A stretch of 38,316 nucleotides of DNA from Pelargonium nanum (GCA_036897485.1 JAYMTF010000365.1:1-38316), one strand, 5' to 3'; shown: positions 1 to 12,232, counted from the first letter of the stretch. Program-made: numbers and translations. Notes: generated from the letters alone by a model not told the origin.

Positions 1-196
1 TCTAGAGGTTGCTCTTCAAGGGCAGTCTCCTTCAAGTGGTTTGCCACATCGTAGCCCTATGGTTTTCACCACGTTAGTTCTCATGCTTTATTTAGTTTGC
101 TCTAGTTGGTTAGTTTCTTTTATGTTCCTTTCATTCTGTATGCCTTTTTGGCCTTTTTGGTTTTAATGAGAAGTTCTAGGTTCCTTTAAAAAAAAA
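1..196 (+). mobile_element. Putative 3' end of a LINE-like retroelement, cut by the window edge
   Basis: A frame is open from the window edge to a TAA near 166. It is followed by a short AATGAG-type tail and an A-run near 187-196. A T-rich untranslated tail ending in poly(A) is how plant L1-type LINEs finish, and the truncated LINE at 12985-13325 in this window ends in a similar way. A tandem duplication of about 28 bp (A-run plus CTTATTATGGATCAAG-like) follows at 186-242. There is no domain evidence, because the body lies left of the window, so a non-LINE origin is possible. Confidence 0.3.
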
Positions 197-242
197 CTTA
201 TTATGGATCAAGCTCCTTAAAAAAAACTCATTATGGATTAAG

Positions 243-1012
243 CGATTTCAACTCAATTATGTAAAAGAATTGAGTTCTCCGAAAATTAGAAATCTTACCG
301 GCTCTTTCTTTTCCTCCGTAGTCCTTCATCCAAGTTTTTCTTTCAAAACATTGTCGATCTTTTTCTCAACAGTCACTCAATCTCTTTTTTTTCTTATATT
401 AATACATATTGAATAAACACTGATTTAGCACATCTAATCTGATTAATTTTGTTTTTACGCTAATTTCATCATCATTACTAACTCCCCTCTTACTTGATTC
501 AGTTATAGACGTCTCGTTATCATTTCTATCTTTACTATATACTTTTATATTTACTACACATAGATGGATACTTTCATATTTTCTGTTTTGAATCATATTA
601 TAATATTTCTACTGAATTAAGTAAGTGGATTGAATTACTCGACAAGAACACATTTAAGTTGAACCAAATTTTGTGTTGTGTTTGTATCGAATCACGGGTC
701 GTGAAATGCGGGCGGTTCGGATCCAAATTTGTTATATCTTGAATGTATGTATATCATTGTAGAAATGAATTGTGTGTATTACATTAGGATTTCACATAAC
801 AAGAACACAGCAAATCCACCTTACATGTAATTTCCAAATGATCATAAACTTTGTAACAAAATGTTCTATGAAAGTACACTGCAACAAGTGATTTTTTTCT
901 CCTAAAGAAACTGTTATCTCTTCGTAAACATCGAAAGAGAAACTCGAGCAAAACTCGAACATGAACAACGTTAGTCGTTTCTGATCTTACCGGCTTTTCT
1001 TGCAGTAAATTA
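243..1012. other. Downstream flank of the ABIL gene
   Basis: No gene is supported here. The part next to 1012 must contain the ABIL 3' UTR and poly(A) site (minus strand). A degenerate piece of the window's hAT-like MITE family lies near 641-765, shown by GGGTCGTGAAATGCGGGCGG-type sequence and a GGATCCAAATTTG end. The long minus frame at 784-1344 runs across the last ABIL exon in the wrong frame and is not a gene. Confidence 0.5.
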
Positions 1013-4000
1013 TCAGTATTCATCCAAGTACGTAAACAATGGCGCGTCCTCTTTCTTGGACTTGCGCCGGCTAAGCAACGCCTTGAGAAGCCGTTTGCTC
1101 TTGCTCGGGTATTGTTCGAGTTCTTTGTTGTATTCCCGATCAGCATGTAATCGCATCGAAGCTGACTTTCGAGGCTCTGAAGGGTACTGATTACAAAAAC
1201 AAAACAAGGTTCGGAATTTAGGTTATGATTTGCAAATTGATTCGTTCTTGCAGAAAAGAAGGTAGCGTTTGGATTAAGAATTTGAAATCGGATTGAGAGT
1301 AAAAAATAGTCATTTTCATGAATAAAACGCTGTGATACTAACATGAAGAATGAGAATTTGATTCACATTCCCAAACAAAAATTATAATCGTTTTGAGCTT
1401 ACTCGTTTTCTTGCACCCGAAGGGTTTGGAGTGGTAGGTCTACTCGGGTTTGGGGTCGTTGGCCTGCTTGAGTTCGGCGTGACAGACCTTGTTGACAAGG
1501 ATCCCGAGCGTAAAAGTGGGAACCGGTATGGTGAAACTGACCTCTTCTCTGCTTTCGCCATCCGAAACAACATAAATCAATCAATTAAGAAAATAGTAAC
1601 AAAAACAAGCTAACATCTTTGCGAGTTAGGGTCGAGTCTGGTATGCCAAAGGAAGAGTGTGTATCAGGTCAGGCAATCGCACTCAAACTGCACATTTTCT
1701 ACGTAAAACTCGCACCCATTACGGATTGGGTTTGAGTTAGCTATTTTCAACCCGACTCAAGACCTTGATTGTCAACTATACTTTCAAGAAACGACATGAT
1801 TCGTCTTGCAAACATACCTTGTTCCTTTTTGGGCATAGTGGAGGTAAAAGAAAAGGTTCCCGGACGTTGAGAAGTTCGTGGGGAAGGAGACGGAGATCGT
1901 CCTCGGCTGCAAGAGACGTAATTTAGAATTGCCCGTTACATATAGACCGTAAGGTAGCGTTTGGATTAAGACTTGTTGGTCATTCACATTCTCATTTCAA
2001 AGTTTTTAATCCAAACGCTGCCTAAACTCGTCTTGCCAGTATGATACAGAGTTTGGCGGTCAAATTTACCTAACCGGTGCCGAAGGCGTTTCTACAATTG
2101 TAGCTCGAACAGCTTCAAATTCAGAAAAAGAATAAAAAGAACAATCAAATCATCACATCATACAGTAAAAAAGTGAATGTGTAAGAAATAAAAATGTGTG
2201 TTAAACATATACCGTTCCTAAATTGATACCAATCATCTTCGTCATCTAAGCTGCAACCTTGGTATTTAGATTTGGACCGGTTGGCACCAACCATGGTTTC
2301 TCCAACTGAATACAAATTTGACAAAAGTAAAATCTTAAATCTCCACGACACCAAAGGCAAAGAAAACGATTCACGACTTCAAGGATGCTTATTTTACGTT
2401 TTTACCTGGCAAAATGTACCGCTTATGGTACTTAGGAGTATCGATCACCGACGACTGTTGGGAAATGCCCTCGTGATCAATGAACTGTTGGCACGCTCGT
2501 AGTCTCTATCATAGCACATCAATTTTACGAAGAATATTAATAGGAACTAAATGTATTGAAGTAAAGTATAATTCAACTATATTGTTATGTTCGTTAAGTC
2601 ACGTAACTGAGGTCACTAGTACAAGAGCATTCAACAACTTTGGGTTTTACGGCTATACAAGAGAAAAATCACAAGAGTAATGAAATCGAAACCGATAGTC
2701 ATTGTTGGCCAAGAGTCACAAGAACTCGGTAGTTGGGTCATTTCACACAATATCTCAAAACGACACTTCTTTACTACCTATGTTTCAAAATAAGTGTCAT
2801 TTAACAATTTCAACAACAAAATGCATGTGAATATCCAATAATACCCTTTCATCATTATGAGCATTAAAACAAGATTAAATGATCGGGAAAATAGAAGACA
2901 ACTAATAATGAATGGAACCCGTATCTGTATAAATTATGAGATTTACCTACTTTGCACTATATAAAGGCAGAATTAAAATTACATCCACCGAATTTAAGAC
3001 TCATAAATACGTATTGTTCAAGACTTTAAATTCTAAGTTCGTAGTAGGTTCATAAATGTCGTTCCTAATTACTCCTAGCAAATAAGTTATGACCAAACAA
3101 TGAAAATTTCAAGCAAACCTGTTGAATACATGATACTCGGAACTCGGTTCCCGACACTTCATCGACTTTTGCATCCAATAGATCGTTAACCTTATATGTC
3201 ACCGAACCCAAATGGTCCACAGTATTTACAAGCGCCTTGATGGCATAATCTTTCAATGTTTCTATCACTCTGCACAAACAATAATCGGAAGTGAACACAA
3301 CGAAATACCAATGTCACCGACTCATCGGTTAATAATATTAATATACAGAATAACTCACATCTGTTTTTGGTCGTCGTTGGTGTAAGATAACTCGAAATAC
3401 TCGGCCGCGGAGTACAATTGAGCTCGAAGATTCTTCAAATCCTTCAATAAGAAAAAACCGTGATGAAAACAGATTAGAACGTTTAATTTTGAATACAAAA
3501 TGCAACTTGCATTTATGAACTCGACGTGTTAAAAATATCATGAATTATATAAGCCTTTAAATTCGCATTTACAATACTCTGTTTCCTTGCATTTGCGCTT
3601 GCAATGCTGAACAATAAACCGAACGACCAAATATGTGATACCAAACATGAATTCACAACCCTCCGGTTTTGAACAATGAGTTAGGGTTTTCCATTTGCAA
3701 CGCCTCATATGAAGGTTGTGTTTACAAGAATTCATTTACGCTCGCAACGGTTAGCAGTAAATCTAATGATCAACTTTATGAGAACAAACATGAATTCACT
3801 CACAACCCTACAATGAGTTAATGTTTTCCATTTGCACCACCTCAAATAAGGGTTGTATTTACAAGACTCAATCTACACTTGCAATGCTTAACAATAAACA
3901 TTATGGATCGACTTTACGATACAAAACATGGATTCACCGAATCGCTAACTATATGATTCGAAACATGAAGTCTCTCACAATCGTACGATTTTTAACAAAG

Positions 4001-4197
4001 AGGTAAGGTTTTCAATTTTCAGTGCCCCAACCTAGAAATTGTTATGGAATTTCAAACCCAAAAAACATCAAAGAATAGATACTGATTCACACCTTGAGGC
4101 TATCGGCGAATAGTAAGCTCTGATGCATAGAAATTTCATCATAATTCGATGCTTCTCGAGACATTGACAGCGGAGAAGATGCAGTCATGGTCCCCAT
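1013..4197 (-). CDS. ABIL2/3: ABI-interactor-like (ABIL) subunit of the SCAR/WAVE complex
   Basis: Minus-strand coding exons are 4197-4093, 3441-3359, 3269-3119, 2505-2406, 2305-2213, 2112-2070, 1906-1818, 1548-1403 and 1186-1013. They total 984 nt and encode 327 residues, and every GT-AG junction keeps frame. The N-terminal half carries ABIL hallmarks: [60 protein letters not shown], then [18 protein letters not shown] and [11 protein letters not shown]. The middle is rich in S, P, T and R. The basic C-terminus ([18 protein letters not shown]) ends in TYLDEY. ABIL proteins belong to the SCAR/WAVE complex that activates ARP2/3 and actin nucleation; the motifs fit the ABIL2/ABIL3 side best. 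Translation may begin at 4197 or at the in-frame ATG at 4188. The exon 8 acceptor could shift by one codon. Introns 6 and 8 hold small MITEs. Confidence 0.93.
1261..1334. mobile_element. Degenerate Tourist-like MITE in ABIL intron 8
   Basis: The left end reads GGTAGCGTTTGGATTAAG, identical over 18 bases to the left end of the element at 1953-2022. The right end (AAAACGCTGTGA) is a decayed inverted match. The length, about 74 bp, matches the sister copy. No clean target duplication remains. It lies in the last ABIL intron (1187-1402). Confidence 0.5.
1953..2022. mobile_element. 70-bp Tourist-like MITE in ABIL intron 6
   Basis: Terminal inverted repeats GGTAGCGTTTGGATTAA and TTAATCCAAACGCTGCC agree at 16 of 17 positions. 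The element is flanked by TAA at 1950-1952 and 2023-2025. A 3-bp TWA target duplication and ends beginning GG with a GTTTGG core are typical of PIF/Harbinger (Tourist) MITEs. It sits inside intron 6 (1907-2069), clear of both splice sites. Confidence 0.75.
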
Positions 4198-5400
4198 CAA
4201 AAAGAAGAACTGAACTCAATCTTCCTTACCCTGCAACATTAATCCAAATTGCTACCGAATCAAAATTCATCCAAGAAAACTAAAATTCCCCCAAAAGAAT
4301 TGCTTCCTGTTCTCTGATACAGCCCATTTCAATTTCAATAACCTAAAATCAAAAACCCAATTCCAATTCAACCATGAAAATGTGAAACTGAAATAGCCCG
4401 AAGAGTATAAATGACAACAATTATAGGGTTAGAGAGCTGAGAGTCTTCAATAACAAGGCATAACAACAAACAACTAATGCAATAGACATACCAACAAGAA
4501 AATCAACAAACAGCCCACAAACCAAAATCAACAAATGCATTAAACTAAACACCCAAACCTTGTACTTCCACAGACAAAAAGAATTTTTAAACATTTTTTT
4601 TTCTGAAACTTCACCAACACTACTAAGAAGAGACACAAAGTAAATGGCATCCTAATCCTCTATAACCTGAAAAGCTGTAAAATTTCAATGACCCACAATT
4701 TGTTTCCTCAAACAAATGAAACCACAACTAAAAAACCCAATTCAATTTCAACCATGACAACAATTATAGGGTTAGAGAAATGAGAGTCTTCAATAACAAG
4801 TCAGAACAACAAACAACTAATGCAATAGACAAGCCAACAAGAAAATTAACAAATCAACAAATAACCCACAAACCAAAATCAACAAACCCAATAATCTAAA
4901 TAATGAAACTTTTCTACTTCCACAGAAAAGAAGAAAAAAACCCATCTTTTTCTGAAACTTCACACACATTACTAAAAAGAGACACAAAGTAAATGACATC
5001 TCAACCCTCTATAACCTGAAAAACTGCAAATTTACAATAACCCACAATTTATTTCCCCAAACAAATGAGCCCACAACCAAAAAAAATCACATTTTTTGCA
5101 CTGAAAACACAAATGAAACACACCTCAAAAACCAGAGCAAAGCCAAAACCAATTAATGGTGTGAAAGATTGAAGCTTTCTTGGGTCATTCACTCAAATCT
5201 TCTTCACTACCTCTCTATTGGAGCAAATATCCAAAACCCAGTTGGGCAATTCAAATTCTGAGCCTCAAATGAGAAACCCAGGTGGAGAATGAGCTGAAAA
5301 AAGGACATGAAATAGGACAATGGGTTTGGCAGAGACTGGTCTGGTTAGGTACATAGATATTTGAGAAAACTACAATGCTAAAATGTGCTTAGAAATTGTG
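4093..5400 (-). other. ABIL 5' region with a likely leader intron
   Basis: Upstream of the ABIL start (4197) a good acceptor (TTGCAG, first exon base 4230) suggests that the 5' UTR is split. The region 4231 to about 5213 is AT-rich and intron-like. A donor-like GAGAG|GTAGTG sits near 5213 on the minus strand. The leader exon and promoter would then lie at about 5214-5400. The exact donor and transcription start are inferred, not seen. Confidence 0.4.
4411..5080. repeat. Tandem duplication of about 340 bp in the ABIL leader intron
   Basis: The sequence from ATGACAACAATTATAGGGTT at 4411 recurs at 4754. It stays alignable through ACCCACAATTTRTTTCC at about 4690 and 5040, so the offset drifts from 343 to 349. 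Internal landmarks recur in order (GAGAGTCTTCAATAACAAG, ACAAACAACTAATGCAATAG, GAGACACAAAGTAAATG). Two copies sit head to tail with small indels. Neither contains a supported gene. Confidence 0.85.
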
Positions 5401-7749
5401 GACATGTAGAGCAAAACCTGTAGTTCTGGTTAGAGAGAGAGAGGTTGGAGAAGATGAAGAATTGAAGATTGATGAGAGCTTAAAGTCGGTATTAATTTTT
5501 CAAAGAGAGTGCTTAAAGTCGCCTCCTTTTTTAAGCAAAAACTGGAGCTTTAAAGCCCACTTCTCATCATTGCTGCCCAATATTTGGGACCCACTTCTCT
5601 TTTTGTTTGGTCTTTTGTGGGTCCCCTTTTTACCAATGTCTCTCTAATATGTTTGACTAATTAATTTAGCACCTAATTACATTTGTTAGGAGTAATTAAT
5701 TAGAGAACCTAACCATCCAAAACCCAAATATAGTTTGTCTTAAAATAATAATAAAAAAGTAACTGTTGTAAAAAAGTAAATATTTGGTGTTAGCTAATCT
5801 ATATTCGAATCGAAAATGACTATAAGAGCGGTATAATGAAAATTAACTATTGTAAAATGTTCGTTGTTTTTAATATTATTGAATACATATTTATAATTTT
5901 TTTATAGTAATTCAAATTGGTATTGAATATATTAAAATATTAAAAAGTTTCTAAGAAATACATAGAGAATTAAATGATTAGCAAAGTTTTGTATAAAATT
6001 CAAGAGATTTAGTATTTTCTTAATTAATATTAGTCACTTAACATTCATAGGAGTCTCCACAAATGGAGGAGAACAATAGTATGAGATATTATTATGTTGT
6101 TTAAGCACACATTATATCTTGTCTTGAGTTGTCTTCTATCATTTGGACTTATTTTCACCAAACTTGAATCAATCATTTTCTTTGTTTTTGTTATGGTCAA
6201 AAGTGAGTCTAAATTTGCTCTATTTTCATGTGTGGATATGCCTCAATTACAAGATAACAAGTAGTGTTGATGTTGATGCCCTAACTTCTACTTTGAATAA
6301 AAGGGCATCACTCTTAGTCTATTATCAATGGTTTGTGTTGTTGATTATTGACCTATAGAAGTCTAAAAACGTAAATAATTGCAACGATAATACATAAAAA
6401 AAAAAAAGAAGGTATGTTGACAACGTCATTATCTTTAAATAGATTGAAACAACATTCAAATGTTACTTGCACGAACCGCATTTATAGCAGAGAACTAACG
6501 ATTGTGGGGCCACCAATGACGCCTCCGCATGTGGGCCTCATTTGGCAACTTAAAACTCAAGAGATTTGTCCTAGATTCATCACATAATGTTACATAACAA
6601 CGTTTTTCTAATTCACTTTCTTCCAATCACAAACGATGAGTCGCATAACCTTAATCCTTCTAGATGAGCATGTCCAATACAGTCATGTTCATTCGTTTTA
6701 GCCACGTCACCTCAACAAACATCGTTATGTTTGATTCATCCCTACAAAATTGCACTGAAATTACACATCACTTGTTGTACCAACCTTCATTTACTTAAAA
6801 CAAGAGTGATGATTTTATTTTATTTTATATCATGGATGGATACATAAATACATTTAGGCATTGTCACTTTCTCTTTGAGTCCAAGCTTGGCCATTGGACC
6901 TATTGCAAGCAAGTTTGGTTGTGTTGGCTGTTGGTACATTGCCTCTTTCAGAAACAACATTTAGGACACCCTTTTGAGTGTTTGGAGTCAATGTTTTTGT
7001 AATCGAGTTGTGTTTTTCATACAGTTTCAAGTTCAAGGGCCGTCCAAAATGGCCCTAACCCGGTGACTCGACTCGACCCATACCGGACCCAATTGGTGTA
7101 CGGTGCTTTTATGGAAATAAAACCAAAAAAACAACTTTTTCGACGACTAGTAGTATTGATTCGAACACGATTAACTTTCAGCACAACATGCACAACGACT
7201 CGTTAACTCCGACACACGAACAACTAAACTATTAAACAAAACAACATTGGTTGTGCATGATTGAAACAGGTAGAAGAAAAGCATGCCCTTGGAGTCTCAT
7301 AATTTGGTCGTATCTCATGCACTACCTTAATCATTAAATTTCCATTTTTAATAATATAACCGATCAAAAAGATGAATCAAAATCATATGAGAATCAACGG
7401 TTGTGATTGAAAGTGAAGAGATACCTGGGAGATGGGGCCCACATCCCCGTGACTTACGCTGGTCTTGTTTTTGCAGAGAATGGCTTTTTTGTTGGGTGGG
7501 GATTTGAATCCTATGACACATTGATTTGTACTTGTTCCTATTTTTAGTTGCACCATTATTCTATTATTATTTTAAAAAATATTTATTTTATTTTATATTT
7601 TTATATTATAATAATCAGTGCCGTGATAGTCGGGATGTCGGTGGGTCCCCCACCTAAAAACTAAAAAAATAAAGTTATAAAATGATGATAGTTTTATCTC
7701 TCATTTATATATTTTTTAAATAATAAAAACACATTAATAGATATAAGAC
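5401..7749. other. Intergenic, no gene recognised
   Basis: AT-rich sequence. Frames at 5396-5647 and 6143-6358 (plus) and 6854-7036 (minus) give low-complexity proteins with no recognisable domain. A relic of the hAT-like MITE family lies near 7030-7110 (CCCGGTGACTCGACTCGACC). I see no RNA gene. Confidence 0.5.
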
Positions 7750-7957
7750 TAGATTAGAAACGGGTTCAGGTTGATGAACCCTAATCCGATGTTAGTTGGT
7801 TTAGGGTCAGTTATGATTGAGTTTTAAGCATAAAATGCATTGTTTTTTGTGCTTATGCCCGAACCCTACCCGATTTTTTAGGTTGATACATTCGTACTCG
7901 AATTCACCAAAAACGGATTGGGTTTCAGATATCGTTGGGTCCATTTTGCCAGCTCTA
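7750..7957. mobile_element. hAT-like MITE copy, about 208 bp
   Basis: The right end, read inward, is TAGAGCTGGCAAAATGGACC, matching the terminal signature shared by many copies here (TAGAGYTGRCAATTTGGACC). The left end TAGATTAGAAACGGG is a weaker match. The interior is rich in CCCGAACC/GGGTTCGG words, like other copies. No target duplication is visible. Confidence 0.5.
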
Positions 7958-8021
7958 GGCTAGATGATAATTCGAATTTCGTATTCCAATTGATCTGAAC
8001 AAGAATGAGGGTGTGGAAAGT

Positions 8022-8185
8022 TGGGCCAGCCCAATAGAAAATATACCAGAGGCCCAAGGCCCAAAATCATGACCTTAAAAGTTCAAACATGCTAGTTTAG
8101 GTCCATACTCATTTTGCAATAGATTTAGGTCCACCAAAAATTGTCAATTTGGGCTTAGTTAAAGTTTCAATGGGCCAGCCCAATA
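8022..8185. promoter_or_regulatory. Two identical TGGGCCAGCCCAATA sites
   Basis: The 15-mer TGGGCCAGCCCAATA occurs at 8022-8036 and 8171-8185. Between them lies a GGCCCAAGGCCCA block (about 8052-8064). TGGGCC/TGGGCT is the plant site II (TCP-bound) promoter element. No gene start is recognised within about 2 kb, so either an unseen transcript begins here or the sites are accidental. Confidence 0.35.
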
Positions 8186-8711
8186 ACAATATAACACATA
8201 TTTATTTGCATATTACATCAATTTAAATATTAAATAATTGCATTATTGTTTTTACTCTTTAACATACTAAGATAGATTCATAGCATCAATGAAGTTGTGA
8301 CACTTTATTAAAACTATGAATCAAACAAATCGTTTCTCGCTCACAAATTTATTGAAACGATTACTATCTTATCTACAATAAAATATTGGACTTTCAGTAG
8401 GAGACATTTTATTGGTGTATTTAATGTTACACAAATGAATTCAACAACCATATCTAACTTGCAATGAAATCATAACTATACTACTAACATATAGTGATAG
8501 TAGCCATGGCTAAAAGTTGTTGTTTATTTAAAATTCAACCAACAAATAGAAAAACGCCACGATAATTAACTGTATAAAAGTACGTATAAAACACATGCAC
8601 GAAAGACATACGTATGCAACCATTTTTTTTATCTTTAATATAACAATCACATAGCTTAAAACTTTCATTTATTTATTGTAATTTATAGGGCAAGAGAGCA
8701 ACACACATAAA
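8186..8711. other. Intergenic, nothing recognised
   Basis: AT-rich sequence with no ORF of interest, no repeat with clear ends and no RNA gene. Confidence 0.5.
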
Positions 8712-8825
8712 TTTTTTTTATTGGGGCCCATATCCCTGTCGGCAAGAAGACTCGAACCGGAGACTTAAAAAAAAATTCAAAACGCATCAACTGCTGGGCC
8801 CGACATGCCTCGGTAGCAACCCACA
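8712..8825 (-). mobile_element. Short tRNA-type SINE relic
   Basis: On the minus strand a pol III B-box match (GGTTCGAGTC, complement of 8749-8758) lies downstream of a weak A-box-like GGGCCCAGCAGTTG near 8787-8800. The element ends in CAATAAAAAAAA (complement of about 8712-8722). Its 3' part (CAAGAAGACTCGAAC on the plus strand) resembles the element at 12247-12380. Target duplications are not convincing. Confidence 0.45.
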
Positions 8826-9079
8826 GAAATGACACTACAACTAATAAATTCACACTGATTTGGCAAACAAATTTTATTAAGTAGAAAATGAAGGACATCC
8901 TCATGATTCATCATGACATGATCAGGGAAGCTGCTATACAATAATATTACATATTTACTACCAATTTAGAGCCTATTGATTTATTTATGGTAATTATATA
9001 TATATTTTTAGGTTTAAGATGTACAAAATCAAAACAAAAATAATGGAAAATATTTAATTAGGCTTCACAGAATTTTCCA

Positions 9080-10688
9080 TCACTTTCTCACCCTTTCTTT
9101 GCGTTTCCATGGAACTGCCTGTTTTAGGGTTTCATAAATGCTTCCCTGCATTAATTAATGTGTTAATATTTATCATATTTTCAAGTTAATCATATGCTAA
9201 GTTTGTAACATGAATTGGAATGAAAATGAAATTGAATATACCAAATGAAGAGTTTTAATTTTATGTATTGTTAAAAACAATTACAAGATAGTTTAGTCGG
9301 ATTTTGAATTTACTTAAAGGATTTATCTGTGTAACGCAGAAATTAATATTCGATAACATTTCTTAAAATCTTAATCTAGGATCCTATAAAATACTAGAAA
9401 GATATTAAACAAGAGCACATAAATTTGTATTGTGTTGCAATCTAGAACTAACAATTCGAGTTTTAGGGTCAGATTTTTTTCTCCGTCATAATAAAAATGT
9501 TTAATTCAAAACCAAATATTATGATGTTAGAGCTAGTTTTGTGTTTCTAACAGGAAACATATGGATTTTTCTAGCTCGAACCGATATTAATTGAGTATAC
9601 TTTGAGCAATCATAACCCGCAAAATCGAAAGTTGGGTCTCATTTCCCCACGAGTTCATGTCCGAATCGGTAACTCTAGTGTAAGAAAAATGTCACGCTAA
9701 TCCTCCTAGTTAGTTATCTAACAAATGAGACACTTCTATTACGAATGAGTTGAGAAATTATATCTACCAACTTCTTAACATGGAGATGCAAATAAGATAT
9801 GATAAAATCTCTTTAACAATTATGTCGTATTATTTCAGTAAATCTGTAAATGCATAACGCTTCCTTTATTCTAACAAATTTTCATTTTAACTAAAACTCA
9901 GTGCATGGAATATTATAAAATTGATCATAAATTTTTATTTTGTTTGTAAAGATTAGTCAAGTAACCTAAAATTCATATTCAAAATGGGAATCAAGAAATG
10001 TATTATGATATTTAACACTTACCCACAAATGTGACCTTGTGCTCCTTTTGATCTTTACTTTCACCTTTGAAACTTTCTCACCACCGCCGCCGGAGGCGGC
10101 GCCATCTCCTTCTCCGTCGCCGGAAACAACCACATGTGAAAAGTCATTACTACCCTCAACCCCAAGAAACTCTCTATTCCCAACATTAATCTTCCTAAAG
10201 CTCCCTCCCCACCGGCTCGACCCGAAATAACCGGCCCTCTCCTTCTTCACCAAGCTCTCCGGGCTCCGGAACGACCGGAACGTCACCCCGTAGGCCAGAG
10301 ACCGGCCCACGTCGGGCCCGTCCAGTACAGTAGTCGGCGAGGACATATTGGTAATTCGTGCATAACTATCTGCAACCAGCAACCTGGGAGGCAGCTCCAA
10401 GCACCTCCCTAAAAGCTCCACGTCGTTTTTGTCCCCACTCGTGTCGTTTCTCGCCCTCGGCTTCCCGGGCGCCTCCTCCCACCGGAACGGGACCGAGGCC
10501 GCCGTCTGCAGCGGCGGCGTCATCGCCCCCGGAGGCTCCGGCGGCGGCAACTTCGCCGGAAAAGACAAAAACGACAGTTTTTTACCCGATTCTTCATCGT
10601 CGTAGCGACGGTAATCGGACAGAAACGACGACGAGGACGAGGACGACGACGAGGAATTGGAATTCAAAGAAGACATTGCATCGAGCAT
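9080..10688 (-). CDS. DUF688-family protein
   Basis: Two minus-strand exons, 10688-10023 and 9145-9080, encode 243 residues. The donor is TGG|GTAAGT and the acceptor TGCAG|GGA, joined in phase 0. A serine run (residues 12-21) leads to VPFRWEEAPGKPR (66-78), the hallmark of plant DUF688 proteins. The C-terminus from exon 2 (GSIYETLKQAVPWKRKERVR) also matches the family's usual short ending. Exon 1 alone would read into the intron (VSVKYHNTF...) and miss this tail. No signal peptide or membrane segment is seen, and no biochemical function is known for the family. A TATA box at 10723-10716 predicts transcription starting near 10692, only about 4 nt before the first ATG. The second ATG (10676, MSSLNSN) may therefore be the real start. 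Exon 1 is much more GC-rich than its surroundings. Confidence 0.85.
9146..10022 (-). other. Single intron of the DUF688 gene
   Basis: 877 bp, AT-rich, with a GTAAGT donor and a TGCAG acceptor. I see no transposon ends or ORF in it. Confidence 0.7.
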
Positions 10689-10715
10689 TAAAAAATTTGT
10701 GGATCGAGTGTCGGG

Positions 10716-10723
10716 TTTTTATA
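10716..10723 (-). promoter_or_regulatory. TATA box of the DUF688 gene
   Basis: TATAAAAA on the minus strand, 35 bp upstream of the first ATG (10688). At the usual spacing it gives a very short leader. Confidence 0.6.
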
Positions 10724-10739
10724 GATAATTGTGTGGTGA

Positions 10740-12232
10740 GCTTTGATTTTTTTGTGGTTGGTCACAACAAACGCTCCTGGCGCTCAGCTTCTTCTTCTTC
10801 ACGAGAAAATGGCGCTCTGGTCTTCACTTTTTTTCTCATTGGTCACTTACTTGTGGGGAGGTATGGGGCTGAAATTACGAAAATGCCCTTATGGGAGATG
10901 GGTTGGAGTGGACCCCACTTTGAAAAATCTTGATCATATATCGTTGGCTGGATGGCGACCTGAGATCAACGGTCGGGAATCGAGGGTCGTTGGTCAATTG
11001 TCGTATTATAGGTAAAAGAAAAGTCATAGGGTATAGAGACCCATAAGGTCTATAAATTTATTTGGTCCCTATGTTTTTTTTAGGTTGTGTTACATTACAT
11101 GATAGTTAACTTATAGTTAATTTTTCGTGCGAGTGAAATATTTACAATCGTTACTATTTTTAAACTATCAGTTACGAGAATCAGGTCATGAGAATTTTTA
11201 AGTTGTACATTTTACATGTTAGCATGTTAGCTTTGATGAATTTAGTAACTAATATATATTTCACGTGCTTTTTGTTTTTAGACCGTCTTAGTTAAGTGTG
11301 ATGGTTGGATAATAATAACTCTTTTTAACAATTTTGGTAGGTTTTATTTGATATTTTAATGTAGATGCATGCGATTACTGTCTACATCTGTCTTATAGTT
11401 GCTTGACTTAATTTATTGATCGAAAAATGGCATCTTGCTATTATGTTCATTTTATATAAGAAAATGGTGGGTTTTTATGTAGGGAAACGTATATTACATT
11501 GTTGCATTTATACATCGCTTTATGTTGTTGAAACCCTAATTGAATTGTATAATCTAAATGTAATAACATTGGATGTAGTGGTGCGCCTTTTTTATAAGGT
11601 TAGTGTAAATAGAATGTTTGTGTCCTTACTCTTTAACTTTTGGATCAACGTAACGATTGTGTATACATGTCAATAGCTGGTTTGACTCTTGAACTTGTGA
11701 TTTTTTTTATAACTACTTTATGAAACGTGAATAGATTAGTGACATTACTTAACCGTAAAATTGTGGTTTTGAACCGTTAATATATGTAGTAAAGTAGAAA
11801 TGAAAGAGATGTGATGTTAGGACAATTAGGTGTGAGAGACAATGACTATAGATAACATACCAAATGATTGTCACATAACTAATGAAGAAGACTCAAGATC
11901 TAGCAATTGTGCACAACTTGACATGTTTTAGCATTTAAGTTCAATTTTATTGCTCTTACATTTTGCATTCACTTGGATCTAAGGTCGATGGAGTTGGATA
12001 AAGTATGAGTTGTCATATGAACGGTCATGCTCGAAACGACTGTTAATTTGGGTTCACAGGTCATACTCAAATTTTAGCGTTTTTAATTTCATTAAACAGG
12101 TCAATTAGTATATGATCAGTATTAACATGTTGAGTTGCATAGCAACATGAACATAATCTACTTATGAGCAAGTGCATATTTATATATGTTATTTTGAAAG
12201 AAGAACAAAAGACATGGTATTTTTTTTCTTTG
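10740..12232. other. Intergenic, no gene recognised
   Basis: The part near 10740-10950 is the upstream flank of the DUF688 gene. The rest is AT-rich. A plus frame at 11416-11676 is open but has no recognisable domain, and its composition resembles non-coding DNA. Confidence 0.5.

Noticed and set aside
784..1344. 186-codon minus frame
   Set aside because: It overlaps the last ABIL exon in a different frame and includes intron sequence. The ABIL frame has family motifs and splice continuity.
8683..8904. 73-codon minus frame with a hydrophobic start
   Set aside because: It crosses a SINE relic, and the composition and lack of a domain argue against a gene.
10039..10933. Plus-strand proline/serine-rich frames
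   Set aside because: They are antisense to DUF688 exon 1 and arise from its GC-rich composition.
11416..11676. 86-codon plus frame
   Set aside because: No domain, AT-rich non-coding composition and no supporting splice or promoter signals.
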